Below, piece by piece: positions 27,370 to 38,800 of a stretch of 64,000 nucleotides of DNA (position 1 is its first letter; the number at the start of each line of letters is the position of its first letter). Location: positions 954,001 to 1,018,000 of the forward strand of contig NC_135003.1 in the NCBI RefSeq assembly GCF_051020985.1, given 5' to 3'. A model generated the notes under the pieces. The model saw only the letters and a program-made list of their open reading frames with translations. It did no database searches and had not been told where the DNA came from. This DNA is from Nomia melanderi. Its lineage: Eukaryota > Arthropoda > Insecta > Hymenoptera > Halictidae. The position numbers and the translations under genes are program-made.

Positions 27370-30300
27370 CTATGAAAAGGAATCATAAGTGAGATTAATG
27401 ATATTAAATGTGCACGATTGATGTATTTGAGTAGAACTTACAACTCTAGGTGGTTGCCTACATCCCCTCGGTTCTACTTCTAAGCTTTTATTATACAAAT
27501 AATTGCTTATATCTGCATCTTTCATATTAGGATCGAAAGGCGACAAGTTTTCAATAAAGTGCCTTATTCTAGGCTCCACAGAAAGACAATACGGTTGATT
27601 TTGGTATTGTTGAATTTCGCCAGTTATTTCCGCGACTTTCCGTCGTTTGCTAAAATTTATGAGTTCTGGACTCCCCGGTAGATAATCCGGATTTCCTTCT
27701 TCAATGTGCAGAATGTTGGTCAGGTACATACCTATAAAAATTATCATTAGCAATAATTTATTTAAATGAGCGTTTAATCATTTTTCTAATTATTTACCAA
27801 AAAATGGTACACAAGGTGGATTAATGGATCGTAATTTTTCTTGATATTTTCGAAAATGATCATTATTCAATTCTCGTGCTTCTTCGAGGGCTTTTTCCAA
27901 TCGTGCAGGAATTTGCTGAAAAGAAATAATATTTTTTTTAAATTTCTTCATGAAGCTTCAGTAAAAAGACTATAATAAGTAATAATGACGAAACATACTT
28001 GAAATGTGAATTTTAACCTAAACACAGATGCAGATCCCATAGCACTAACAATTGCTAATACACCATTAAAATTATTAAGATCTTGAAGCACCATCATAAT
28101 TTCAATTGCACGCGATACAATTGCTGCTCGCTCCTCTAAATTTTCAGCTTCTACTATAGTTTTTTCAAGCCATCGAGTAAACTGCGAAGTAAACATACAG
28201 TAATTATATATATAACATATATACATAATATTTAATGCATAAATGTAAATAAAATTCTGAATGTGACTTACGTTTGTTGTGTGCTTTATCATTTTTAGTA
28301 AATTTGGAGATGTCTTTTCTTTATCTTTTTTAGTCCATACTGAACCCACCAATTCTGAGGGTTTTACAGTTCTGTACAATTCAAACTCTAAAAGCGTTAA
28401 CTGCCTTGCTAATTCAATTGGATGCAACTAAAATTTGTAAAAAATTATTTATATAATTATTTCCATATTGTAAATATGAATTGTACTCATGAGTCTTACC
28501 GTTAATATTCCCCACTCTTCTTCAGGAACATTTAGATGCCACTCAATAGGTGGTGGAGATCTTTCAAAACTAAACGTTATAGGTCGTTGTTCAGAGGGTT
28601 CACACTTTCTCTGTACAATTTTTATCACTGAATCTACCCATTTTCTCATTGACTTTCCGCTTACTGTATCTAGAAATACTTGTAACCCTTCTAAAAGATT
28701 TCTATCACGTTCGAAATCATAAAAATGGTGATCGACCTATTTTCAGAAAGATTTATATAAATACTCAAAAGCCTAACCTAAAAATATGTTAAATTATAAG
28801 CATTAAAGTTTTACAAACCCAATGTCTTAAAACATTTAAAACTCTGAATTGCACAGGTTGACAAAATTCTTTTCTATATCTCTTCCAATCTTCTCTGGCG
28901 GTTGTCTTACAACCAGATGGCTTTTCTTCTTCACCGTAAACTAAAGAAGGATCTGGTATGTCAAATCTTTCAATTAATAAAGTCAATAGTTCCTGAGGTG
29001 AGCAAAAACTCCTATAAAAGAATAACAAAATAAGACAGTTGTTAGAATTCAACCCTTAAATGACAAATAAATAATAAATAAATCACACCTATAAGTAGTA
29101 AGGAATGTTCGTACAAAAGCTAGGTCAGCATATATATGATAAGTTAATCTTTCTACCAATTTAACCAAAGTTGCACCCTTAATTAATGGAACACCACCAT
29201 TTTCTCTGGCCTCTAAAACAATATTTTCTGGGCCATCTTGTTCGGCAAATTTATATAAGTGTGGTGGAGGCAATCTTAAAGGATGTTTTCGTTCTTCATC
29301 CAAAAGGATACTGTCCAAAGTTCTTTCTAACATACTCTTTGTATTCAACATTACAAGATCCGCCATCCAACTATTTTTATCTTCGACGGATTTGGCAACA
29401 AGAATAACGTTAGGGTGGTCCCTTGGTGCAATTTCGAAGGCATTTTTTAATTCTACAAATACAATTACATATAGTAATTGATATCATCTAACTGCTTAGT
29501 CTAAAGATTATATTCTTCTCTGACTTACCTTCGGTATCCTCTCTATCTATAATATCAACTTTCCTAATAAAAAATCTTTCCTTTAAACGCAATTCACCTT
29601 GATGAGGTGGATGACCTACTACACCAACTGCTGCCACAGTAACACTAACTCTTTTGCCACCACTAGGTTTACAAAGAACTAATAAACCATCAAAAAGAAG
29701 AGCCTTTCGCTCTGTTAACCTCCTTCCATTGCTTACTTTTCCCAACATATCCTCTGTACATAAGAAAAATATAAGAATATAACTACATAATACAATCATG
29801 TATTATAATATGTATTATTTAATATCAATTAGAAAATAACCATAATGCAGTGTTTATTCATACCACGTATAAATTCGTTGCAACACTGTCCAACATCTCG
29901 TTGATCCCATCCATCAACAGTTTTTTGTAATTCACTAGTTTTCTCTAATGCTGCTTGTCGCCTTGCTCTACTTTGCATTCGTAGACCTGTATCTTTTTTT
30001 GGAAGACTCGCCATAGATTGCAATAATTCCATCTGCAGTGGTCTTAAAAGACCTTGTACTTGTTCCAAAGTTTCACCATCTTCTGTATTTGGTGTACGTT
30101 TATGTAATACCTAAATAAAATGACATCAAATTTATCAATATGTATCCACCAATTATAGTAATATATAAATAAAGGATTAATGATAACGTACCTTTATGTA
30201 ATCAAAGTACAAAAAACAATGCCATATCGGTTGTAATAAAAGTTTTGGCAAATAATATTTTACAGCTTCTTTAAATCCATGCCCTGCTGCTCGTAATGCA

Positions 30301-32449
30301 GCATTAGGTTCAGGTCTCGACAATAAATTTGTTAAAACTTCTCGACTAGCTGGACTATTAATGTCTTTTGCATACCTAACATTATGATTGTTATAATTTA
30401 TATTTTAAGTAATATATACGTATATGTGTTCACATAAAATTAAATAATTTTATACGTACTTTATATAAACATCAAATTCTGCTGCTTCTGCCAGCTCTTC
30501 AAAACAAGAGCCAACTGTAGGCGTTTGTTTCTCTTCTGTAATTTCCATTATATCTTCTAAACTACCAAGTAATGTTACAGTGACTTCATAAATATCCATT
30601 ATATTACTGAAGAGTGTTTCCAGTTCAGTTCTATCTTGTGCTAACTTCGCAATTTCTTCTCGAAATACCTATTCAAGCAATAAGAAATATGTTACTTTCC
30701 TTCCATAAATAATAAAATTATAAATGTTATGAATTATGTTACCTTAATGATCATATGGAGATCACGCAAATAGTGACGTTCATCATGTATGAGATCCCGG
30801 ACAGATTCTTCATAAGTTTGGGAAACCACTGCACCTAAGCCACTCTGTGGACCCTCCGCATAATCATCTTGATAAAATAAGTCCATTAATACCTGTCGAT
30901 AAAATTCTAATTAAAAATAATCTTTACTTTGTAAACTAAATGCTACGTATATATTCAAACAACTACTGTTTACAACTACATAATTTTAATATTAATGAAA
31001 ATAATATGTTACCATATCTGCACACATCGCAACTCTTATGTCTTCACAAGATATTTCCACATGGCGTATATTCTTCACATAGTTTCCAGCTAGCTGAAAA
31101 GAAAATAATCTTAAACATTTTTAGGAATTAGTAAAAATAAACAGCATAAAATTGTAATTTAAAGTAACTGAATCAGCTAGTTTTCCTTAATAAAATTATT
31201 ATAAAACATTTAATAATTAACAGTAACTATTACCAACCTTCAAAATATCAGCAGAAATATATTCCAAAACTCCTACCACAAAAAGACTAACTTGTAAATC
31301 AATTTTCTGTTGTAATACTTCCTATTAACATAAAAAAATAAAATTGTAATATCTATGGGTAAATATATCCAAATATATATGTAATAAACTTAAATGAATA
31401 TAATTACTTTTTGTAATAGTTGATGAATTTTGTCAACTGGAAGAACTAGTGGTGATTTCTTTTTCCCTTTTTCTAAAGCATCTCTTGCATCACGAAGTGC
31501 CCATCTGTCAATGGGAGTAGGAAACGTGCGCCTTACCCTTTCTTCAACATCTTGAGGTGTATGTGGAGGAGGATGACCACAAAGCATACCCAACAGCCTT
31601 AAGATCAAACTCTCAACATAGTCTAAAGCATCTTGTCGTGCTTCAAGACTAGGATGTACTTGTTCCAATACCTATTTCATTTTAATTATTCGTTAAACTT
31701 TCCCAATTGCTATAAGTAACACAAAATATCATAGAGAATGTACATTACTTAATAAATATATTCCAATAGGTGCCAATTTGACATTCTTTTTCTTTTATTA
31801 ATAAATGACAAATAAAATAACTACAAGAACACGAAGGAACAAACATATGAAAAACATATGTACAAAGATAAAATACTTTCTTTACAATACTTCATATAAT
31901 AAAGAATCAGATATTTTTTTTTTTCAAATGAAAAATAAACAATTAAATTTCACAGAAACGAGTGCAATTTCTTTATTTCACCAAATATACAATGTTTTAT
32001 ACGTGATAATCAGAGGTGGTCTTTTAAAAGGATAACATGCTACATGCTATATTTTATTTTGTGTCTGTACAATAATGTATTGTTAAGTGCCATTGTATCA
32101 TATTCAACAAATTAAACGAGGCTTGTGTTATCGTCGCGAGTGTGTACTATAAAATTGGTATGATGACAGGATAAGATTCTAGGTTGAGAACGAGCACATA
32201 TGAGATTGTAACACATTAATCAACAATGACAATGGGTATGACGGATCCGTGAAATACCAAACCGATTGGCTCGACGGGTACTCGATAAAACGAGAGCCCC
32301 TGGAAATTCGGTAGGATTGAATTTACCAAGGCAGATGATACCTTGCGCAGGGAGTTGACAAACACTCCCTTCCACTTGGCGGCGTTCTCCTCTTTCTGAA
32401 AGTCGTAGCCTGACGGCTCGCCCACCACTGACGCCGGCGACGAAAACAT
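25934..32449 (-). CDS. Sos: Son of sevenless, Ras guanine nucleotide exchange factor
   Basis: Activates Ras by GDP-GTP exchange downstream of receptor tyrosine kinases, recruited to the membrane by the SH2/SH3 adaptor Drk/Grb2. Twenty exons, all with compatible phases: 32449-32342, 31671-31408, 31321-31238, 31093-31013, 30892-30743, 30668-30460, 30375-30192, 30110-29864, 29753-29529, 29452-29089, 29011-28819, 28736-28500, 28427-28272, 28181-27999, 27915-27798, 27731-27442, 27369-27147, 26998-26679, 26362-26110, 26025-25934. The product is 1326 residues, close to human SOS1 (about 1333). Domains: histone fold about 1-190, DH about 206-400, PH about 440-550, REM about 600-740, CDC25 about 783-1020, proline-rich tail to 1326. 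The start is the ATG at 32449 (MFSSPASVVGEP). The window runs antisense and convergent with the anoctamin gene. No break or missing domain is seen. Confidence 0.97.
27442..29452 (-). CDS. Sos: Sos exons 10-16: REM and CDC25 catalytic domains
   Basis: REM motif: LIKGATLVKLVERLTYHIY and FVRTFLTTYRSF, the latter crossing the 77-nt intron at 29012-29088. The catalytic CDC25 domain begins near LHPIELARQLTLLEFELYR (exon 28427-28272), includes IMMVLQDLNNFNGVLAIVSA with the helical-hairpin residues that open the Ras switch, and FFGMYLTNILHIEEGNPDY across the 27798/27731 junction. Two introns use less common donors (gtttgt at 28818, gtgtga at 29088). Confidence 0.95.
29529..30892 (-). CDS. Sos: Sos exons 5-9: DH and PH domains
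   Basis: The DH domain starts at about YEESVRDLIHDERHYLRDL in exon 30892-30743 and runs to exon 30110-29864 (KVLHKRTPNTEDGETLEQVQ). The PH domain covers the end of exon 30110-29864, 29753-29529 and the start of the next exon, with RRLTERKALLFDGLLVLCK as its core strands. The DH-PH unit gates access to the allosteric Ras site in the family. Confidence 0.94.
31013..32449 (-). CDS. Sos: Sos exons 1-4: histone-fold region
   Basis: Exons 32449-32342, 31671-31408, 31321-31238 and 31093-31013 encode residues 1-179. They include YDFQKEENAAKWKGVFVNSL and KVLEQVHPSLEARQDALDYV, then a segment ending EISCEDIRVAMCAD. In Sos proteins this tandem histone fold binds membrane lipid and helps autoinhibition. 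All four exons are whole codons (phase 0). Confidence 0.93.
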
Positions 32450-33480
32450 CTCAAAGCACTGGTACAAGGTATCACGCACCCGACAGAATAACGCGCACTA
32501 GCTAGAGAACACGCTCCGGAGAGTTCCCGATATTTACAATGACCATTTCGTCGGGAGTCACAAAAACTTGACAGAGACGTCTGTCTGTCCGTCAGTCCGT
32601 TTTCTCAGGGCGCAGACATCTCTGTATGTAATGCGACGGCTAAGCCACTCGGTTATATTCCCTCGGTACCCTTACGCCTCTAACACTTATTATTCTTGGA
32701 AGCATCTCCGAGGCCAACCCGAGAGTCCCCGAGTTATGCCGTTTGTACATTTTACACGCCCTTTTACTCGAATTTTTGTCAGAACCCAGTGCGAACACCA
32801 CTACTATCAAAGGATACCATTGCGCGACTCGCAGCGATCGATAACTGCGATAGTACTGTCGTGACGAGATATTCGCGAGTTTCGATATATCTCGTCGCGC
32901 GATTATCGATTGCATGACTCGAGGCTTCTTTAAAAGTTGCTTAACGTTCTTCAACAAAAATGATCAAATTCGGAGCAACGTTTATACATTTGCGTTTCGA
33001 ACAACTTGAATGTATAAGTAATATTGAAAATTGAATACATGTTCGAAAATCACATTAGATATTGTTTTCGATACCTTAAAAATATTAGAATACTTTTGAT
33101 ACTTTGTTTTGAAATACGCTTCATTTTGAAAGACGTGAAAAGAACAGTTGTCGATTCATATTAACGTTCTTTTTTTTTAATGAAAAATTTCATACAGTTC
33201 TACATTTAGTTTAGTTAATGCATTTGTAATTATTCACTTGTATCGATAGAAAATAAAAAATTAGGTTATGCGTAATACATATTTCAGGTATGTATATTTA
33301 TGTTTCTTCCTATAGTTATTACAAATTCTGTATGTGTAAAAGTATTGATTGTTAAGTTCCTTTATTTTAATTTGTCAACATCTAATAAAATAGTTGTCGC
33401 ATGTATTTTTTGTGCAAACAAAATTCTATAAATTTTATTTTAAAATTTACTTGTATAGTAAATCGGTATAATCTATTATT
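32450..33480. other. Sos upstream region
   Basis: GC-richer, CpG-containing block at about 32450-32900 directly before the Sos start codon, fitting its leader and promoter. Reading frames there on both strands have no recognisable protein. The rest is AT-rich without features. Confidence 0.45.
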
Positions 33481-33483
33481 TTA

Positions 33484-33531
33484 GATTATGAACACCAGAT
33501 GGCAGCAAAGCAACCTTTAAAGCTTAAACCT
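33484..33531 (+). other. Possible short exon with start codon
   Basis: Acceptor-like ttttag, then ATG in good context (CCAGATGG) opening MAAKQPLKLKP and ending at a consensus donor gtaagt. No convincing downstream exon was identified; joining to gcag|GGGACGG at 33935 would give a stop within ten codons. Confidence 0.2.
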
Positions 33532-33539
33532 GTAAGTAC

Positions 33540-35640
33540 ATTTGAACTGCGAAAAATGTTCAATGATAAAATTTTCTTAAATAAGTGATTTTAAAATAAC
33601 ATTTTCAATAAACACAGTTTTTCCGATACACTTTTTTCAAAGTTTTTTATTTAAATCACCATTGATACACTTAGCGAATAATTTAGAAATAAAAAATCAG
33701 TAGAAAAATATTTAATGAAATTTCTAAATATTAACTTATATTTTAAATTAGATTAAATTATCCATCACTAAGAGATAACTATTATTATGTAATAAATAAA
33801 ATGTTCACATAATTTATTTCAACGTAAAAAAATAATAAAAAAATATCTTACAAATAGTAGGGCGCTCTGAAAACATTTTTTCGTTTACATGAAATAAATA
33901 AATTGTGCAGCTGTTGTTGTTATACGATACGCAGGGGACGGTTGTGATACTGATTTACACCTAATGTACACCTAATTCCAAATTAGTCGATCATTCTTTG
34001 AGACGGGCTGGTACACCAAACTTGATTTCAATCTTTCAACCATACCAGGATCATCCTTCTTTTAATTCAGTGCACCGCCTTCGGTAAGTCACGTTCGTCT
34101 CCATTGATTTAAAGCTTCAACTGTAATCACAAATAAATCAAATTATTTTAATACTATTAAATCATCGAAACAGCCCACTGCAATAAAATTGAATTAAATA
34201 ATGAACTAAATACATGTTAGAAAAGCAAAATTAAACTATATATTATGAGATAGTCATATTAGCACAATATTCCGTAACTACTGTCGCCTTTAAGATTAAT
34301 TTTCAATTTAGGAATATTAATAATTGCAGCTACTTTTAATCGCGAATGCATTAACTATTTTGTTCATAATCAGAATTTGAAAATTATTGTAAGATATAAT
34401 ATATAGTACATAAGTCAATATAGTTCAAAGTACATAAGTCCAATACAAAATTATTTAGTAAAATGTTTATTTTGTAAAATAACAGTAAATTATACTTCTT
34501 GAAGAAAATTTATATTGTTTTTGACATTAATAATATTGATTTCAAAGACTTTATGAAAATTTTGCAATGAGTCATATCCTCAACAAAGGTTTAAATAAAA
34601 ATCTAAATTATTTTGGAAATTACTATAATAATGTTTCAGAGACAAAAAGTAATCAATAACGTGTGCTTTAACTTAAAGAAATTTTTAATAATAAACATTT
34701 AATGATCACTATGTTAGTATTTCTCTGATCTTAGTTGCTTGGTTTCTAAAGTGGTGATTAAAATTACATAACCAATCAATCAACAAAACAGAGATACTGC
34801 TGGTAGCACGAATAAAGTGGTAATTGTATACTGATATTTTTGAGAACCGATACGATATTGTACCGATATCATTATACATGCATATACATATAAATACGTG
34901 CATCTTCATAGGCCACTACTCATAACATCTGAATATGTTATTACTATCTGGACATTTGTTTATTTTTAACGGAATGTCAGTTAAATGTCAAATAAAAAGT
35001 CTTGTAATTACTTTAACATTTTCATATGTAATTGATATGTATTTAATGTATTATTTTTTATTCATATGTAATTAATGTATTACTTTTATTTATTATTTTG
35101 CAGTAGAATATAATTCGTATTTTAATTTCTTATGGCTTAATTTTTATTTTAAAATCTTTGTAGATTTTTTTTAGATATTGTGAATTATAGTTTATATACA
35201 AAACAATTCGTCCCGAGATACACGTCCTTTAACTTACTGAAAAATTAGTGTTATTCGTTAGTTTTCATTTTTATGAAACATCAGTTTGCTAGATTTCCGG
35301 TAAATAATCTTGTGTAGAATTTTTCAAATGATAACTATACCGATACATTATCTTTCGAATGAAATGAGACTGAAGTTATACTTGTATTTAACCTAATATT
35401 TTTTTTTATAATTCTTCTACCATTCATAAATGCCTGATTTCAATCTCCTTATTTTGCACTTAATAATATCTCGAAGATATCAAATATCTAATACTTAAAA
35501 AATTAATAGTTTAATTAATATAGTATAAATAATGTTGGTAGAAAGTTAAAAAAACGTGGTATGTACTTCTTATCAAAATTGTAATTTTAGATTTAATTAT
35601 AATTATAAATTATAGATTTTTTAAGTGTCATATATCATAT
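33540..35640. other. Mostly empty AT-rich stretch, one acceptor-like site
   Basis: At 34128 on the minus strand a strong acceptor (gtgattacag) opens a short frame EALNQWRRT and stop within a GC-richer block to about 33930. This could be a terminal exon of an unseen minus-strand transcript. Nothing else is supported. Confidence 0.25.
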
Positions 35641-35725
35641 CAAATACTCGGTAGTCCTAGCGTCAACGGTCGAGAAGGAAGCCAGAGGGTGAATCGCACG
35701 ATCAAAAAACAGAAAATATCAGTCT

Positions 35726-35826
35726 TTACACATTATCAACCAATGGTGGAGATCTCTTATTTCTCTTGACAACATGTTGTTGTCTTTTGACTTCTTTAGC
35801 TTTTTGTTCTTTGTCTCTTAGTTTCT
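35726..35826 (-). CDS. Candidate last exon of prepropeptide 1
   Basis: Good acceptor (tactggattatag type) followed by a Lys/Arg-rich frame KLRDKEQKAKEVKRQQHVVK then RNKRSPPLVDNV and TAA at 35728-35726. It contains further dibasic sites. Its KLRD start resembles KIKE at the matching position of the second gene. The downstream 35640-35725 stretch is GC-richer, as in a 3' untranslated region. Phase does not match the strongest upstream donor, so membership is tentative. Confidence 0.45.
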
Positions 35827-38800
35827 CTATAATCCAGTTATAAAAAATAAAGAATCATTGCTACCAAATCGTTATCTAGTGTTGAGAACATCTTCTATGC
35901 TGTATGAGAGTTTCAATTTGAAATGGATAATATACGTTTGTGAAAAAAACGCGATCGTCAATGTGTTAGCTAGATTTACGGATACTTGTAATACACTTCC
36001 TAGAAAAATAAATGTTCGTCTATATAGATTTTAAAAATTAGAGCTTGGAAAAGAGAGAATTAGAATCCATATTCCTATAATTTTATCAGTCAGAATCGAT
36101 GTAAATCTTTACCAAATTTAAAACATTCAATGTCCATTAAATTGACGAGTTCTGTGAACCTTAGTGTTAAACACTTCGCGTGCCATCTCGGTCCGTATCT
36201 TAATTAGATTTGCGTCCGACTATCGTCGAATTATTTCTGATGCGGATCAGAAATAATTGCGACACAGTCAGAGCAAGATAAGATGCGACGAGTTCGTCGC
36301 GGGCGCCGGCCCGACAAGGATTTTATCTGGATTAACATTATGGCCGTCTTACATCACGTCCGCGATTCTCTGTCGCGTGTGTAACCCGTGCACTCGTATC
36401 GCGTCGCGAATTTTGTGTTTTTTCCAATGATCTTATCGGTCGAATAGAAAAAGAGATGCGGAGAAATAAATCAAGGAAAAAGCGTGTGGAATGGAGGGGT
36501 TGGAGGAGGGACTAGATCACCATGAGTTCTTTAGGATCGAGACGGATCGTTCGAGTCAGCGATTCACGACCAAGAATTTACGTACTTCGATTGACCGCTG
36601 CGTCATCGATGACACGTGACCACTTTAATCGGCGACGAAAGTTCCCCATTCATCTTAATCTACGTCTCACTTTATTCTCCTACGCGAAGAAGAAATCGAC
36701 TTACTCGAAAAAGATCTTTTACATTTCGAATGTAGTACTTTTTTGAACGCAACACGATAAGTCAATTTTGCTGATAATGAAATTTTCGTGTTGCTTGTAT
36801 CAACCGTTTCAGTTATCAGAAACACGTGGTCGAGAAAAATGTTTAATATTTCGAGTCTGGGTTTTTAAACGCACTACGAAACTGATAGTTATATTTAATT
36901 GGATAATGAAATTTTTGAAACGATAAAGAATGTCAATTGAAATGTTATTTTAATATGAAATAATCAAAAATTATTTTGAATATCACTGACGTATAGAATT
37001 TATTAACAATACATTACTGATCGAAGGATGAGATTGGACTAATGGAAGACTAATTCACTTTTATTAATATTAAATCCGTACTTTTAATTCGTAGCATACA
37101 CTTAAATGACATGATAAACTATGTGAATCGAAAATTGGGAACAAAATTTGCCAAAAAAATCAAATTATGCTGTTACCGAAATTTACGTACAATTATTCTT
37201 TAATTAGTGGAAAAAGTAATTAACTGCCCTGTAAATTATAAAAGAAATCTAGTTTCGTTCATACACTAATTTAAATAGCTAATAGCGTGAGCAACATCCG
37301 AAAGTGTTAGACAGAAAAAGTAAACAAAAATGATCCATGCACCGTCAAAACTTCTATGAGATTACATTATCTTGTGTAGATTGTGAACGATTACGTAAAC
37401 TGACATTTTCATAGATTATTTTACGAAAATCATGATCACAGTAGACATATACTTCATTAATTAAGGGGATTAACAAGCTAAAGGTCAAGGAGAAAATTTA
37501 TTAATCCGTACTAAACACTTTTGCGTCACTGTATCTTAGTTTCGAATGCGTATCAGAAAATAGTAAGTTTCTAAATATTTTTATACCGCGTGATTTATTC
37601 GGCAGTAACTATATTTACAGAAAATAATGCGTATAAATATTGTTTTAACCATCTGCAAGTGTAATTGCACTTCTCTCATAATTTTTGTTAATTCTTTGTT
37701 TCTTCTACACTGAAGCTACCCGTTTTTTTGTAATGTAAGAATGCTATCTATATTACATTATTAAATCTGTGCAACATTATACTTGTAAAATAATTAAGTA
37801 AATTAATAAATTCATACCTAACAACAGGAAAAGCCGCATTTCCCTTATAACCGAGTTGCCCCGACAATTTGAAGAGTTTTCGTAAATTCTTCATGTTCAT
37901 TTCGAACACCGCTCGTTTCCTTCGGCCACTGTTAATAGAAAACATGTAATTAGTAAAAAGGACTTTCTCCGTTGTTTCACCATAGATCTAGAAGACTGCA
38001 TTTTTACTTACAGTTTGGACACATCCAATTGTCGACTTCCTCGCGATCCAGTTACCAATTGCTCGGTCATTTTTTTGAGACGCCTTATCGTTTCTAATTC
38101 TGCACGCCTCTGGTCGGATAATCGTTTATGTCGTCTGTAACACGTGATTTGTTAAATAATCACATCTACCCTTAAATAGTTTCAATTAAGAAATCTTAAT
38201 GGAATTTCAGGGTGGTACTTCATGGAAATTTCTAATGAGATTCCATCATATTTTTCTCTACTATTTCAATAAAAAAAATTCTTTGATAAATATTGCAAGA
38301 AACATTAATTTCATTTGACCAGATCAACCAGTTAATGCAACATTTGAGTTGTAATTTTTTTCGTTGATTTGATTGCAATTATTGAATTGCACTGTTAAAT
38401 ATTGTATTCATAAAAGGGAGTTTCTGGGATCAGTTCGATAATTCTTTTTCACTTCTTCTTACTATCTAAGTCCTATAATTTTATGAATTTTGTAAAGGAT
38501 AAATAATCTTGTATGAAAAACGTATTAGTTCACTGCTTAGACTTTAAAGCATTTTTAAAAAAGATTATAAAAATTTGTTAGATGCTTAAGTTAAACCTTT
38601 AGTTTGCAAAGAAATTGTTAGTACTGTTCTCTGCTTTTTTGTCTAGGTAACCAAATTTATTTTGACGAATATTCAGATAAAATTTGAGGGAAAATACAAT
38701 AGTATCGCAAAATGCTATTATATCAGTTTCACATGAAAATTTATTTATAAATTTAAACAATCTATTGGCATTTTTCAATTTTTATAAAATGTTTCTCTAA

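Noticed and set aside
32568..32957. Overlapping open frames on both strands upstream of Sos
   Set aside because: They follow the CpG-rich promoter block and show no protein family features.
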